The notes: generated from the sequence alone by a model not told the origin. DNA of 64,000 nucleotides from Bifidobacteriaceae bacterium UBA2724 (GCA_002353815.1 DEKK01000003.1:74451-138450); one strand, 5' to 3'. Counted from the first letter of the stretch, positions 18,872 to 28,661 are shown. A program made the numbers and translations.

Positions 18872-21800
18872 GCCCCGTCGTCACCATCGGTCTGCGCGAC
18901 ACGAAGGCGCATTTTTCCCGTTTCGTCATGTCCATCATCGCCATCGCGCTCGGCGTGGCGTTCGTGCTCGGCTCGTTCTGCTTCCGCGGATTGCTCAACC
19001 GGCAGGTGGACGCCATGTTCGCCACGAACGCCGATGCCGACGTGTGTGTGCGCGGCGACATCCCGACGTCCCGGATCGCGGACTCGGCCGATTCCTCGCC
19101 CGGCACAGATTCCTCGTCCGACGTGTCCGCTTCCGCGTCCTCGGCGTCCACGTCTGCGTCATCCTCGTCCTCGGCGGATTCCGACGACGAAAGCTACAAC
19201 AACATCGAGGTGTCGCTCGTCGGCACGATCAATGCGGTGGACGGCGTCAGCCAGGCCGTCCTCGCCCGCTCGCTGGACGGTGTCGTGCTTGTCGATTCCG
19301 ACGGCGTCGCCACGCCGACCATGGGAGGGACGTCGACGCTGGGCATGTCGGAAAGCCAGCCATGGCGCTCTGCGCATTTCACGCAGGGGACGTATCCCCA
19401 CGGCATCCACGAGGTCGCGCTGTCCGCCGACACCGCCGAAGCGGCGGGGGTCTCGTACGGCGACACCACGAAAGTCGTTTATCCGTCGTCGGGCGTCACC
19501 GACGTCACCGTCAGCGGCGTGTTCGACCTTGACAGCTCGGAGGCCGGCGGACTCATCCTCGGCATCGACCCCGACGTGGTGGACAGCGAACTTCAGGCGC
19601 AGGGGACCGACACCGACGTCATCAGCCGCATCCGCGTCTACGGCGACGCCAACGGCGGGCAGCCGCTCACCGAAGACCAGCAGCGGCAACTCGCCGACGC
19701 CATCAACGCCGCGCTGTCCGACGATTCCGACGCGACGGCTGTCACGGGCGACGCATATCGCGACAAGCTGTCGTCGAGCACCAAGAAGCAGCTCGGCTTC
19801 ATCCAGCCGCTCATTCTCATCTTCGCCGTCATCGCGCTGTTCGTCGGATCGTTCATCATCGCCAACACCTTCTCGATGATCGTGCGCGAATCCATGCGCG
19901 GATACGCATTGCAGCGCTCCATCGGCATCTCGCCCGCACAGGTGTCCGTCACCGTCGTCATCCAGGCCCTGGCGCTTGGAGTCGCCGGGTCGGGCATCGG
20001 CATCCTGCTGGGATGGGGCGTCGTGGAGCTCATCGTCGCGGCGCTTGCGGCGCAGGGGACGCCGCTTGACGCCTCCGCGGCACCCAGCGCGTCGTCCATT
20101 GTTGTCGCGCTTGCGGTGGGCGTCGTCGTGTCCCTTCTCGGCGCCGCGCTGCCTGCCCGCCGTGCTGCGCTCGCCCCGCCGATCCAGGCCATGAACGAAA
20201 CCGCCAACCCCGAGAAGCCCACATGGCCGCGCGCCGTCGAAGGTGTCGCCATGATCGCGCTGGGCGCCGTGTGCTGGCGGTTTGCTGTGCTGGTGGCCAA
20301 CGCCGACAACCTCGACCTCGGACCCTCCGGCTGGCCGTGGCTCAACCACCTCGGCGTCGGATGGCCTCTGGGCGTCGGCGCCGCGTTCGCCGTCATCGGC
20401 GTCATCGTGATGGCGCCGGCGCTGGTGTCTCCCGTGGCGGCTGTGCTGGGCTGGATCCCGTCGCACGTGTTCCCGGTCACAGGCCGCCTCGCCGTGCGCA
20501 ACCTGGGACGCCAGAAGCGCCGCACGGCCAACACCGCCGCCGCGCTGTTCGTCGGCCTCGCCATCGTCAGCTGCATCGGCGTCGTCACCGCGTCCATCAA
20601 GACCTCGGTCAGCGACATCGTCGACAACAACCTCCGGTCCGATTACCTGCTGTCCAGCCAGAGCATGAGGCTTCCGGACGCCGCGATCGACGATGTGCGC
20701 GCCCTCGACGACGTGCAGGACGTCACCGCGAGGTCCCAGGCCGTGGGGATCACGGTGAACCACGACGACTCGATCCCGGCCATGACGTTCGTGGTGTCGC
20801 GGGACTTCGCCGACGACGTGGTGTCGCCCGACAGCTGGGAAGGCGATTTCTACGGCGCTCTGGACAGCGATTCCATGATTGTCGTCGGCAAAAGCCTTGC
20901 GCAGAAATACGACTGGCATGTCGGCGATGCCATCACGCTTACGTCCGACGGCGTCACCATGAAGGCCGCCGAGCAGATGAACCAGAGCGATTCCACGGGG
21001 GTGTCCGGTTCCGACGATTCCGAATCGCAGACGCCGGACTACGCCACCATGAGCTCCGAAGACCTGCAGGCGCAGATGCTCGCGCGGTTCCAGCAAGCGG
21101 CGGCCGGCGGAGACGACTCGGCCTCCGCGCAGCTCGCCGCGTTCCAACAGCTCCAGCAGACCGCGGCCGCGGGAGACTCCGCCGCCTCCGCGCAGCTTGA
21201 CCAGCAGGTGGAGCAGTACCGCCAGGCGATGGCCCGGTCGGTCGAGGAAGCCAAACGGAAGGCGCTGGATGATGCCAAGGCGTCCTCGCGCACCGAAAAG
21301 TACACCATCGGCGCCATCGCCAAGGGCACGCCGTGGGGCTTCGGACTGTGGATCAACGCCGACCAGGCCGGCCAGCTGGGCGAGACGGATGCGCTCATCA
21401 CCTCCGTCGCCTTCGTCAAGTTCAAGGACGGCACCGATCTCGACGCGGCGCGCGGCGAGCTGGAATCCATCGCCAAACCGTATTACACGATCTCGGTCAT
21501 GTCGCGCGACGAATATACGAACACGATGTCGTCGATGATCGACCAGGTCATGATCATCCTCTATGCGTTGCTGGCGTTGTCGGTCGTCATCGCGGTCTTC
21601 GGCATCGTCAACACCCTCACGCTGTCGATATTCGAACGCACGCGCGAGATCGGCATCCTGCGCGCGGTGGGGATGAGCGACGGCCAGGTGCGCGGCATGA
21701 TAGCCATCGAGTCCACGCTGATTTCACTCATGGGCACCGTCCTGGGGCTCGTGGTGGGTGTCGCCGCAGGGTACGAGATTCAGCGATGCTATGCGCCGGT

Positions 21801-21942
21801 GGGGATGTCGTCGCTGACGGTCCCGTGGGCGCAGCTGGTGCTGTTCCTCGCCGTGTCGGTGGTTGTCGGGGTGCTGGCGAGCTTCCCGCCCGCGCGGCGC
21901 GCCCTCAGGGTGCCCGTGCTGGACGCCGTCGTCGTGGACTGA
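18868..21942 (+). CDS. FtsX/MacB-type ABC transporter permease, double-length
   Basis: 1,024 residues from a GTG that overlaps the upstream stop (GTGA), so the pair is translationally coupled. An N-terminal helix (VMSIIAIALGVAFVLGSFCF) precedes a periplasmic-core-like domain with a Ser-rich insertion (about 80-110). Three helices follow around residues 310-440. A second half repeats the arrangement: a helix pair near 450-540, an external domain with an Ala/Gln-rich coiled-coil insertion near 735-800, and three final helices ending in ASFPPARRALRVPVLDAV. The FtsX signature FERTREIGILRAVGMS is clear. This two-FtsX-domain plan is common in actinobacterial exporters. The substrate is unknown. Confidence 0.9.
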   Translation: MSPVVTIGLRDTKAHFSRFVMSIIAIALGVAFVLGSFCFRGLLNRQVDAMFATNADADVCVRGDIPTSRIADSADSSPGTDSSSDVSASASSASTSASSSSSADSDDESYNNIEVSLVGTINAVDGVSQAVLARSLDGVVLVDSDGVATPTMGGTSTLGMSESQPWRSAHFTQGTYPHGIHEVALSADTAEAAGVSYGDTTKVVYPSSGVTDVTVSGVFDLDSSEAGGLILGIDPDVVDSELQAQGTDTDVISRIRVYGDANGGQPLTEDQQRQLADAINAALSDDSDATAVTGDAYRDKLSSSTKKQLGFIQPLILIFAVIALFVGSFIIANTFSMIVRESMRGYALQRSIGISPAQVSVTVVIQALALGVAGSGIGILLGWGVVELIVAALAAQGTPLDASAAPSASSIVVALAVGVVVSLLGAALPARRAALAPPIQAMNETANPEKPTWPRAVEGVAMIALGAVCWRFAVLVANADNLDLGPSGWPWLNHLGVGWPLGVGAAFAVIGVIVMAPALVSPVAAVLGWIPSHVFPVTGRLAVRNLGRQKRRTANTAAALFVGLAIVSCIGVVTASIKTSVSDIVDNNLRSDYLLSSQSMRLPDAAIDDVRALDDVQDVTARSQAVGITVNHDDSIPAMTFVVSRDFADDVVSPDSWEGDFYGALDSDSMIVVGKSLAQKYDWHVGDAITLTSDGVTMKAAEQMNQSDSTGVSGSDDSESQTPDYATMSSEDLQAQMLARFQQAAAGGDDSASAQLAAFQQLQQTAAAGDSAASAQLDQQVEQYRQAMARSVEEAKRKALDDAKASSRTEKYTIGAIAKGTPWGFGLWINADQAGQLGETDALITSVAFVKFKDGTDLDAARGELESIAKPYYTISVMSRDEYTNTMSSMIDQVMIILYALLALSVVIAVFGIVNTLTLSIFERTREIGILRAVGMSDGQVRGMIAIESTLISLMGTVLGLVVGVAAGYEIQRCYAPVGMSSLTVPWAQLVLFLAVSVVVGVLASFPPARRALRVPVLDAVVVD

Positions 21943-22209
21943 GACGCCCTGCCGGCGCCACGCCGGAGCGGAATTGTCCGGTACCGTGGTATCGTAAACA
22001 ATTGTGTGTGCCGTTAATGGCTTATGCCATTCGAGCGGGATACCCCGGAATCCGTTGATTTCGCGCAGCAATGCGCCGGAGGAGGACGAAGGGCCATCGG
22101 GCCGGTGGACCAGGGCTATCCGATTTCGGGTGTTAAAGAACCGTGCGGTGGCCGTAGTGTGGCGGTCCCCACGTGAAGAACATCGATTACAAAATCGGAG
22201 ATAGTTAAG
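21943..22209 (+). promoter_or_regulatory. Leader and probable promoter region of the str operon
   Basis: 267 bases with no gene. TTGTCC (21974-21979) and TAAACA (21995-22000) could be promoter elements, but the spacing is short (15), so this is a weak proposal. The remaining 200 bases form the untranslated leader of rpsL. Confidence 0.3.
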
Positions 22210-22581
22210 TTGCCTACGATTGAACAGCTCGTCCGTAAGGGACGTAAGCCGAAGCCGAAGAAGTCCAAGACTTTGGCTCTCAAGGGTTCCCCGCTGCGCC
22301 GCGGCGTTTGCACCCGTGTTTACACCACCACCCCGAAGAAGCCGAACTCGGCTCTGCGTAAGGTCGCCCGTGTGCGCCTTAGCTCGGGCATCGAAGTCAC
22401 CGCATACATTCCCGGTGAGGGCCACAACCTGCAGGAGCACTCCATCGTGCTCGTGCGCGGTGGCCGCGTGAAGGATCTCCCTGGCGTTCGTTACCACATC
22501 GTTCGTGGTGCTCTCGATACCCAGGGCGTTAAGGACCGTAAGCAGGGTCGTTCCCTGTATGGCGCAAAGAAGGCGAAGTAA
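22210..22581 (+). CDS. rpsL: Ribosomal protein uS12
   Basis: 123 residues from a TTG start, with GGAG nine bases upstream. The sequence is classic S12: RGVCTRVYTTTPKKPNSALR, GEGHNLQEHS and GGRVKDLPGVRYH. It forms part of the decoding centre of the 30S subunit. Lys43 and Lys88, the two positions most often changed in streptomycin-resistant mutants, are both lysine here. First gene of the rpsL-rpsG-fusA-tuf series. Confidence 0.98.
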   Translation: MPTIEQLVRKGRKPKPKKSKTLALKGSPLRRGVCTRVYTTTPKKPNSALRKVARVRLSSGIEVTAYIPGEGHNLQEHSIVLVRGGRVKDLPGVRYHIVRGALDTQGVKDRKQGRSLYGAKKAK

Positions 22582-22586
22582 CCAGT

Positions 22587-23057
22587 ATGTCTCGTAAAGG
22601 ACTTTCCAAGAAGCACGAGCTCCAGCCCGATCCGATCTACGGTTCGACGATCGTCGCCCAGCTCATCAACAAGATCCTCCTCGATGGCAAGAAGTCCAAG
22701 GCCGAAGCCATCGTGTACTCCGCGCTTGATATCGTGAAGGAGAAGACCGACCAGGAGCCGGTCGCCGTCCTCAAGCGTGCACTCGACAACATCCGTCCGT
22801 CCCTCGAGGTGCGCTCCCGCCGTGTCGGCGGCGCCACCTACCAGGTGCCGGTCGAGGTGAAGCCGAACCGCGCCAACACCCTGTCGCTGCGTTGGCTCAC
22901 CGATTTCTCCCGCGCCCGTCGCGAGAAGACGATGGCCGAGCGCCTCGCCAATGAGATCCTTGATGCCTCCAACGGCCTGGGTGCTTCCGTGAAGCGTCGC
23001 GAGGACACCCACAAGATGGCCGAGGCCAACAAGGCCTTCGCCCACTACCGTTGGTAA
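22587..23057 (+). CDS. rpsG: Ribosomal protein uS7
   Basis: 156 residues, the family's usual length. Motifs include MSRKGLSKKHELQPDPIYGS, RRVGGATYQVPVEV and the C-terminal HKMAEANKAFAHYRW. It nucleates assembly of the 30S head and contacts E-site tRNA. It starts five bases after the rpsL stop, so translation is likely coupled. Confidence 0.98.
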   Translation: MSRKGLSKKHELQPDPIYGSTIVAQLINKILLDGKKSKAEAIVYSALDIVKEKTDQEPVAVLKRALDNIRPSLEVRSRRVGGATYQVPVEVKPNRANTLSLRWLTDFSRARREKTMAERLANEILDASNGLGASVKRREDTHKMAEANKAFAHYRW

Positions 23058-23093
23058 ATTCCACATTCGTTGAACGAAAGCTAAGGAATAGAA

Positions 23094-25220
23094 ATGGCTG
23101 AAGACCTCAGCAAGATCCGCAATATCGGCATCATGGCCCACATCGATGCCGGTAAGACCACCACCACCGAGCGCATCCTCTACTACACCGGCAAGAACTA
23201 CAAGATCGGTGAGACGCACGATGGCGCTTCCACGATGGATTGGATGGCGCAGGAGAAGGAACGCGGCATCACGATTACGTCCGCGGCCACCACCTGCTAC
23301 TGGAGCCGCCAGTCGCACGACCCGGACGATAAGTTCAAGATCAACATCATCGATACCCCGGGCCACGTGGACTTCACCGCCGAGGTCGAGCGCTCCCTGC
23401 GCGTCCTCGACGGCGCCGTGACGGTGTTCGACGCGAAGGAAGGCGTGGAGCCGCAGTCCGAGACGGTGTGGCGTCAGGCCGATAAGTACAACGTGCCGCG
23501 TATCTGCTTCGTCAACAAGATGGATAAGCTCGGCGCGAACTTCTTCTACTCGGTCGACACGATCAAGCAGAAGCTCGGCGCCAAGCCGATTGTTATGCAG
23601 ATCCCAATCGGTGCCGAGAACGACTTCACCGGCGTGGTGGATCTCGTCCGCATGGTTGCCTACGTGTGGCACGACACCCAGGATCTGGGCGCCCACTACG
23701 ACACCACCGAGATCCCAGAGGATCTCAAGGACAAGGCCGCCGAATACCGCGACCAGCTCCTCGAGACCGTCGCCGAGACTGACGACGCCCTCATGGAGAA
23801 GTACTTCGGTGGCGAGGAGATCACCGAGGACGAGATCCGCAAGGCCGTCCGCAAGCTGACCATCGCCTCCGAGGCCTATCCGGTGTTCTGCGGCTCCGCG
23901 TTCAAGGACAAGGGCGTTCAGCCCATGCTCGACGCCGTCGTGGACTACCTGCCGTCCCCGGTGGACGTTCCGGCCATCGTCGGCTACGACCCCAAGGACG
24001 AGTCCGTCGAGATCGATCGCAAGCCGAGCGAGAACGAGCACTTCTCCGCGCTGGCCTTCAAGATCGCTGCCCACCCGTTCTACGGCAAGCTCGTGTACGT
24101 GCGCGTGTACTCCGGCAAGTGCAAGCCCGGCGACACCGTGCTCGACTCCACCAAGGGCAAGAAGGAGCGCATCGGCAAGCTCTTCGAGATGAACGCCGAT
24201 AAGGAGCTCCCTGTCGACGAGGCTCTCGCCGGCAACATCTACGCCTTCATCGGCCTCAAGAACGTCACCACCGGCGACACGCTGTGCGATGAAGCCGCTC
24301 CGATCGCGCTCGAGTCCCTGACGTTCCCGGACCCGGTTATCCAGGTGGCCGTGGAGCCGAAGACGAAGAACGACCAGGAGAAGATGGGCAACGCGCTTGC
24401 CCGCCTCTCCGACGAGGATCCGACCTTCCGGGTGGAGACGGACGAGGAGTCCGGCCAGACCCTGATCTCCGGCATGGGCGAGCTCCAGCTCGACATCATC
24501 GTCGACCGTATGCGCCGTGAGTTCCACGTCGAGTGCAACGTGGGCAACCCGCAGGTCGCTTACCGTGAGACGATTCGCCAGGCTGTCATGGACCAGGGCT
24601 ACACCCACAAGAAGCAGACCGGTGGTTCCGGCCAGTTCGCAAAGGTCCTCATGAACTTCATGCCGATCGACCCGAACAACGAAGAAGAGGCCGGCAAGGA
24701 CTTCATCTTCGTCGACAAGGTCACCGGCGGCCACATCTCCCAGGAGTTCATCCCGTCCGTCGAAGCTGGCGTGCGCGAGGCCATGCAGTCCGGCGTTCTC
24801 GCCGGTTTCCCGGTGGTCGGCGTCAAGGCCGAGCTCACCGATGGCCAGATGCACCCGGTTGATTCTTCCGAAATGGCCTTCAAGCTCGCAGGCTCCATGT
24901 GCTTCAAGGAAGCCGCAGCCAAGGCCAAGCCGGTCATCCTCGAGCCGATCATGGCCGTGGAAGTCCGCACGCCGGAAGAGTACATGGGCGATGTCATGGG
25001 CGATCTGAACGCTCGCCGTGGCTCCATCCAGTCCATGAACGACGCCACCGGTGTCAAGGTCATCGACGCCAAGGTCCCGCTGTCCGAGATGTTCGGTTAC
25101 ATCGGCGACCTCCGCGGCAAGACCCAGGGCCGTGCAATGTTCACCATGCAGATGGATTCCTACGCCGAGGTTCCGAAGGCCGTCTCCGACGAGATCATCA
25201 AGTCTCAGCGCGGTGAGTAA
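23094..25220 (+). CDS. fusA: Elongation factor G
   Basis: 708 residues. GTPase motifs are AHIDAGKTTTTERIL (P-loop), the switch II DTPGHVDFTAEVERS, and NKMD. Domain IV/V signatures such as GGSGQFAKV and EVRTPEEYMGDVMGDLNARR are present. It drives ribosomal translocation. AAGGA lies six bases before the ATG. Codon use is strongly biased to the C/G-ending optimal codons seen in the other ribosomal genes here, as expected for high expression. Confidence 0.98.
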   Translation: MAEDLSKIRNIGIMAHIDAGKTTTTERILYYTGKNYKIGETHDGASTMDWMAQEKERGITITSAATTCYWSRQSHDPDDKFKINIIDTPGHVDFTAEVERSLRVLDGAVTVFDAKEGVEPQSETVWRQADKYNVPRICFVNKMDKLGANFFYSVDTIKQKLGAKPIVMQIPIGAENDFTGVVDLVRMVAYVWHDTQDLGAHYDTTEIPEDLKDKAAEYRDQLLETVAETDDALMEKYFGGEEITEDEIRKAVRKLTIASEAYPVFCGSAFKDKGVQPMLDAVVDYLPSPVDVPAIVGYDPKDESVEIDRKPSENEHFSALAFKIAAHPFYGKLVYVRVYSGKCKPGDTVLDSTKGKKERIGKLFEMNADKELPVDEALAGNIYAFIGLKNVTTGDTLCDEAAPIALESLTFPDPVIQVAVEPKTKNDQEKMGNALARLSDEDPTFRVETDEESGQTLISGMGELQLDIIVDRMRREFHVECNVGNPQVAYRETIRQAVMDQGYTHKKQTGGSGQFAKVLMNFMPIDPNNEEEAGKDFIFVDKVTGGHISQEFIPSVEAGVREAMQSGVLAGFPVVGVKAELTDGQMHPVDSSEMAFKLAGSMCFKEAAAKAKPVILEPIMAVEVRTPEEYMGDVMGDLNARRGSIQSMNDATGVKVIDAKVPLSEMFGYIGDLRGKTQGRAMFTMQMDSYAEVPKAVSDEIIKSQRGE

Positions 25221-25227
25221 TTGAACC

Positions 25228-25260
25228 CCGTTCCGCTCCCCGCGCAGGGGAGCGGAACGG
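25228..25260 (+). terminator. Strong GC-rich hairpin between fusA and tuf
   Basis: A perfect 14-bp stem (CCGTTCCGCTCCCC, 25228-25241, with 25247-25260) and a 5-base GCGCA loop, starting eight bases after the fusA stop. The following bases ATTCATTGCA are not a T-run, so it may be an attenuator or a processing/stability element rather than a full terminator. tuf follows after a 190-base leader and may have its own promoter. Confidence 0.6.
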
Positions 25261-25451
25261 ATTCATTGCATGCCGACACGCGTCGCCTCGCATCGTCTTA
25301 ACTTTTCGGTAGCATTGCTTCCGATAGGTTGGGGCGAAACACGAAGTGGCGTGAAACCCCAAAAACAAGTAATATGTAGCGGGTGCCTGTCATTTTCGGA
25401 GACTCCTTCGGAATCAGGGGCTAACTACTACACGTCCAGGAGGACATAAAT

Positions 25452-26651
25452 ATGGCAAAGGCCAAGTACGAGCGCACCAAGCCGCACGTTAACATCGGTA
25501 CGATCGGTCACGTCGATCACGGTAAGACGACCCTGACCGCCGCTATCTCCAAGGTTCTGCACGAAGAGTACCCGGATCTCAACCCTGAGTACGACTTCGA
25601 CCAGATTGATTCCGCTCCTGAAGAGAAGGACCGCGGTATCACCATCAACATCGCCCACATCGAGTACCAGACCGCGAAGCGTCACTACGCTCACGTGGAC
25701 TGCCCTGGCCACGCCGACTTCGTGAAGAACATGATCACCGGCGCTGCTCAGATGGATGGTGCTATCCTCGTTGTCGCCGCCACCGATGGCCCGATGGCTC
25801 AGACCCGCGAGCACGTTCTGCTCGCTCGTCAGGTGGGTGTCCCGAAGATCCTCGTCGCCCTCAACAAGTGCGATATGGTCGACGATGAAGAACTCATCGA
25901 GCTCGTGGAAGAGGAAGTCCGCGACCTGCTCGACGAGAACGGCTTCGACCGCGATTGCCCGGTCATCCGTACCTCCGCATACGGCGCTCTCCATGATGAC
26001 GCTCCGGACCACGAGAAGTGGGTCCAGACCGTCAAGGACCTCATGGATGCCGTCGACGATTACATCCCGACCCCGGTTCACGACCTTGACAAGCCGTTCC
26101 TGATGCCTATCGAGGACGTCTTCACCATCTCCGGCCGTGGCACCGTCGTCACCGGTCGTGTTGAGCGCGGCCAGCTCCCCGTCAACACCGAAGTCGAGAT
26201 CGTCGGCCTCCGTCCGACCCAGAAGACCACCGTCACCTCCATCGAGACCTTCCACAAGACGATGGACAGCGCCGAGGCTGGCGACAACACCGGTCTTCTG
26301 CTCCGCGGCATCAACCGCGACCAGGTCGAGCGTGGCCAGGTCGTCGCCAAGCCCGGTTCCGTGACTCCTCACCACAAGTTCGAGGCTGAGGTCTACGTCC
26401 TCACCAAGGACGAAGGTGGCCGTCACTCGCCGTTCTTCTCCAACTACCGACCGCAGTTCTACTTCCGCACCACCGACGTCACCGGCGTCATCACGCTGCC
26501 GGAAGGCGTCGAGATGGTTCAGCCTGGCGATCACGCAACGTTCACCGTTGAGCTGATCCAGCCGGTCGCTATGGAACAGGGCCTCACCTTCGCAGTTCGC
26601 GAAGGCGGCCACACCGTGGGCTCCGGTCGTGTCACCAAGATCATCGAGTAG
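25452..26651 (+). CDS. tuf: Elongation factor Tu
   Basis: 399 residues with GHVDHGKTTLTAAI, the switch region DRGITINIAHIEYQT, DCPGHADFVKNMITGAAQ and NKCDMVDDEEL, followed by the beta-barrel domains (GRGTVVTGRVERG; FSNYRPQFYFRTTDVTG). It delivers aminoacyl-tRNA to the ribosome. GGAGG is placed eight bases before the ATG. A 231-base gap with a hairpin separates it from fusA. Confidence 0.99.
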   Translation: MAKAKYERTKPHVNIGTIGHVDHGKTTLTAAISKVLHEEYPDLNPEYDFDQIDSAPEEKDRGITINIAHIEYQTAKRHYAHVDCPGHADFVKNMITGAAQMDGAILVVAATDGPMAQTREHVLLARQVGVPKILVALNKCDMVDDEELIELVEEEVRDLLDENGFDRDCPVIRTSAYGALHDDAPDHEKWVQTVKDLMDAVDDYIPTPVHDLDKPFLMPIEDVFTISGRGTVVTGRVERGQLPVNTEVEIVGLRPTQKTTVTSIETFHKTMDSAEAGDNTGLLLRGINRDQVERGQVVAKPGSVTPHHKFEAEVYVLTKDEGGRHSPFFSNYRPQFYFRTTDVTGVITLPEGVEMVQPGDHATFTVELIQPVAMEQGLTFAVREGGHTVGSGRVTKIIE

Positions 26652-26761
26652 TCTTCTGACTTACGTGTGATCACCGTGGCTTCTCAACACGCCGCGCTTC
26701 GCTGAGCGCGTGGAACAGCGAGAGGCCATCGGTAGGCGATACGTCGCACATACGGATATGG

Positions 26762-26793
26762 ATCCCAGACACCGCAAGGTGTCTGGGATTTTT
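26762..26793 (+). terminator. Rho-independent terminator after tuf
   Basis: A perfect 12-bp stem (ATCCCAGACACC with GGTGTCTGGGAT), a GCAA tetraloop and TTTT following, about 110 bases after the tuf stop. Confidence 0.92.
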
Positions 26794-27200
26794 GTATATC
26801 AAAGCATGGTGGGCATGTGCCGGACATGGTGGCATGGCCGGTTCTCCTTTGTAAGTCCACAAGCCCGATACGTGCCACGATGATGTCGTTATCCGCACGA
26901 ACGGCGCGTGGGGCACATGTGGCGGGCGGTGTCATGACCCGGCGTCGACCTGCAAGTATGTCCACGGCGATGGATGGCTCGCTGCTTTTTTCGTTTCGCA
27001 ATGGTCCGCTGCATTTTTGCGGGACATGTCGGTCGGCGGATCTCTCGCACCCTGCCACGGATTACGACAGAAGGGGAGCGCGACAGCAGTTGGACGGCAT
27101 GGGAACGATACAGTGCCTTCTCGCCTGCGTCCTTGCTCGTGCCACGCAAGCTGCCGAGCGACTTCGGTGGCGACTATGGTAAGCAGGATCGCGACACCAG
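26794..27200. other. Gene-free interval between tuf and a secreted protein gene
   Basis: About 400 bases after the tuf terminator. Only short, arginine-rich, poorly started open frames are present on both strands. I see no gene, RNA or repeat. Confidence 0.5.
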
Positions 27201-28343
27201 TTAGTTCAGCAGAAGGCTTTCGCGTGCGGGCACGCCGTCGTTGTAGCAATCCAGGAGATGCTTGGCGATGCTCTCGCTGACGGCGCGGCGTCGGGCATAG
27301 GGGTTGTCGAGGTTCACGAAAGGATCCGTGTTCGCTCCATGCGACCCTTCGTCGCTCGATACGTCGATGCCTTGAGTCGTATCGGACGAAGACTCCGACG
27401 AGGATGGGCCAGTGGCGTCTGAATTCGCGCCATCGTCTGTGGAACTGCCGGCAGAGACCTGCGAGCTGAACCCGGACAGCGTTTCGGCGCAGGCGTCGTA
27501 GACCAGCGCACGGGTCGTCGCCATCGAGATCCCGCTCACCGGATCGGTCACCGTGTCAGGGCCTTGGGCCACGATGCTCGAAGAATAGATGCCGCGTCGA
27601 TCATCGGTCACGTTGGCGGCTGTCATCATGCTTGCGTAATTCGTGGAATCGAGCGACGCCGAGTTGTACAGAGCTGCGTATTCCGGTTTCCCGGTGCGGA
27701 GCGACGCTGTGGTGGAGTAATACGCCACGCGGTCGGTGGCTGTCGCCAAAGCGCTGAGCTCATCGGTGGCGAGACCGATGGTGTCGCGGGCATTGTCGGT
27801 CGTGCATGTGCCGTTGGCGGACCGGACGTCGCGGGTGAACGATGTGTCGTATCCGCATGCACCTCGCACCGCTGCGAGGACGGCCGTCGAATCATCGTAA
27901 TAGTCGGGGAGTTCGTCCGATGGGATGCCCAATGCCGATGCCAGAATCTGTGCGCGGTATGCGGCGATCGAGGAATACACGGTCGCTTGGGCGAAAACCT
28001 CGGCGGGGCATTCGGACGCTGCCATCGTCCAGAATCGTTGAGCGGCCGTCGCGGCGAGATAGCGCTGCATGTGCGAGGGCATAGACACCATCTGGGACGA
28101 GAACGATGAGGCAAGCGAATAGGCGCCGATGCAGGTGGTGGGGTCCGTCTTGGAGGAATCCGAAGCGGCGGCAGAGGATGTGTCCGTGTCAGAGGAAGCT
28201 GCCCAGGCAGCGGATGCCGAGAGGGCGGGGACGAGAACCAGGGCCAGGGCCGCCGTCATGGCGGCTGGGGCCATACGCCGGCGTGTGGCATGCGCAACCG
28301 CGCGGTGCGACCTGTGCGAGAGGGGCCAACGTAGAGGAGTCAT
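27201..28343 (-). CDS. Secreted protein of unknown function
   Basis: About 380 residues from ATG at 28343, although no strong ribosome binding site supports this start. The N-terminus is a typical Sec signal: a basic stretch (HRAVAHATRRRM), the hydrophobic core TAALALVLVPALSAS and a likely cleavage after AWA. The mature part opens with a Ser/Asp/Thr linker, continues as a helical domain with four scattered cysteines (TTCIGAYS, SECPAEV, RGACGYD, GTCTTD) and ends in a Ser/Asp-rich region plus a final helical segment (RRRAVSESIAKHLLDCYND). Family not recognised. It stands alone between tuf and nusA on the opposite strand. Confidence 0.75.
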   Translation of the reverse strand: MTPLRWPLSHRSHRAVAHATRRRMAPAAMTAALALVLVPALSASAAWAASSDTDTSSAAASDSSKTDPTTCIGAYSLASSFSSQMVSMPSHMQRYLAATAAQRFWTMAASECPAEVFAQATVYSSIAAYRAQILASALGIPSDELPDYYDDSTAVLAAVRGACGYDTSFTRDVRSANGTCTTDNARDTIGLATDELSALATATDRVAYYSTTASLRTGKPEYAALYNSASLDSTNYASMMTAANVTDDRRGIYSSSIVAQGPDTVTDPVSGISMATTRALVYDACAETLSGFSSQVSAGSSTDDGANSDATGPSSSESSSDTTQGIDVSSDEGSHGANTDPFVNLDNPYARRRAVSESIAKHLLDCYNDGVPARESLLLN

Positions 28344-28566
28344 GGTTGCCAGTGTAATCAGAAGGCGGAATTTTAACGGCGGGGAGGATGGGTGAACGCA
28401 CGAGCGGACCGCGCGACGCATCCTTGCAACAACCCACACGCATGCAGACCATGGGTCGGCGACACGGGAACGTATGGGCGGACCGCACGGTGAACAGGCG
28501 CTTTCCGGCGCCGATGGAGCCCGGGTCCGGTGCAGATGTCCTCGGGATTCTCTGCGAGCGAACACT

Positions 28567-28596
28567 TTGCGCGCGTGGCTTTGTTTTCAGTATGAT
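28567..28596 (+). promoter_or_regulatory. Promoter of the nusA gene
   Basis: TTGCGC (28567-28572), an 18-base spacer and TATGAT (28591-28596) match the sigma-70 pattern. A 6+6 inverted repeat, CGAGCG-AA-CGCTCG (28607-28620), lies just past the expected start site. The nusA start is 40 bases further on, with GGAGG upstream. Confidence 0.6.
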
Positions 28597-28661
28597 ATCT
28601 TCTGTACGAGCGAACGCTCGCCGATAATTTCAGATATAACTTCATATGGAGGTCAAAAGGT

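Noticed and set aside
22491..24854. Open frame of 787 codons antisense to rpsG and fusA
   Set aside because: Leu/Val/His-rich shadow of strongly codon-biased genes; no start signal or domain.
26684..27058. Open frame of 124 codons on the minus strand after tuf
   Set aside because: Runs through the tuf terminator hairpin and has no domain or start signal.
28607..28620. CGAGCG-AA-CGCTCG as a LexA box before nusA
   Set aside because: Does not match the actinobacterial GAAC-N4-GTTC pattern; most likely an ordinary inverted repeat.
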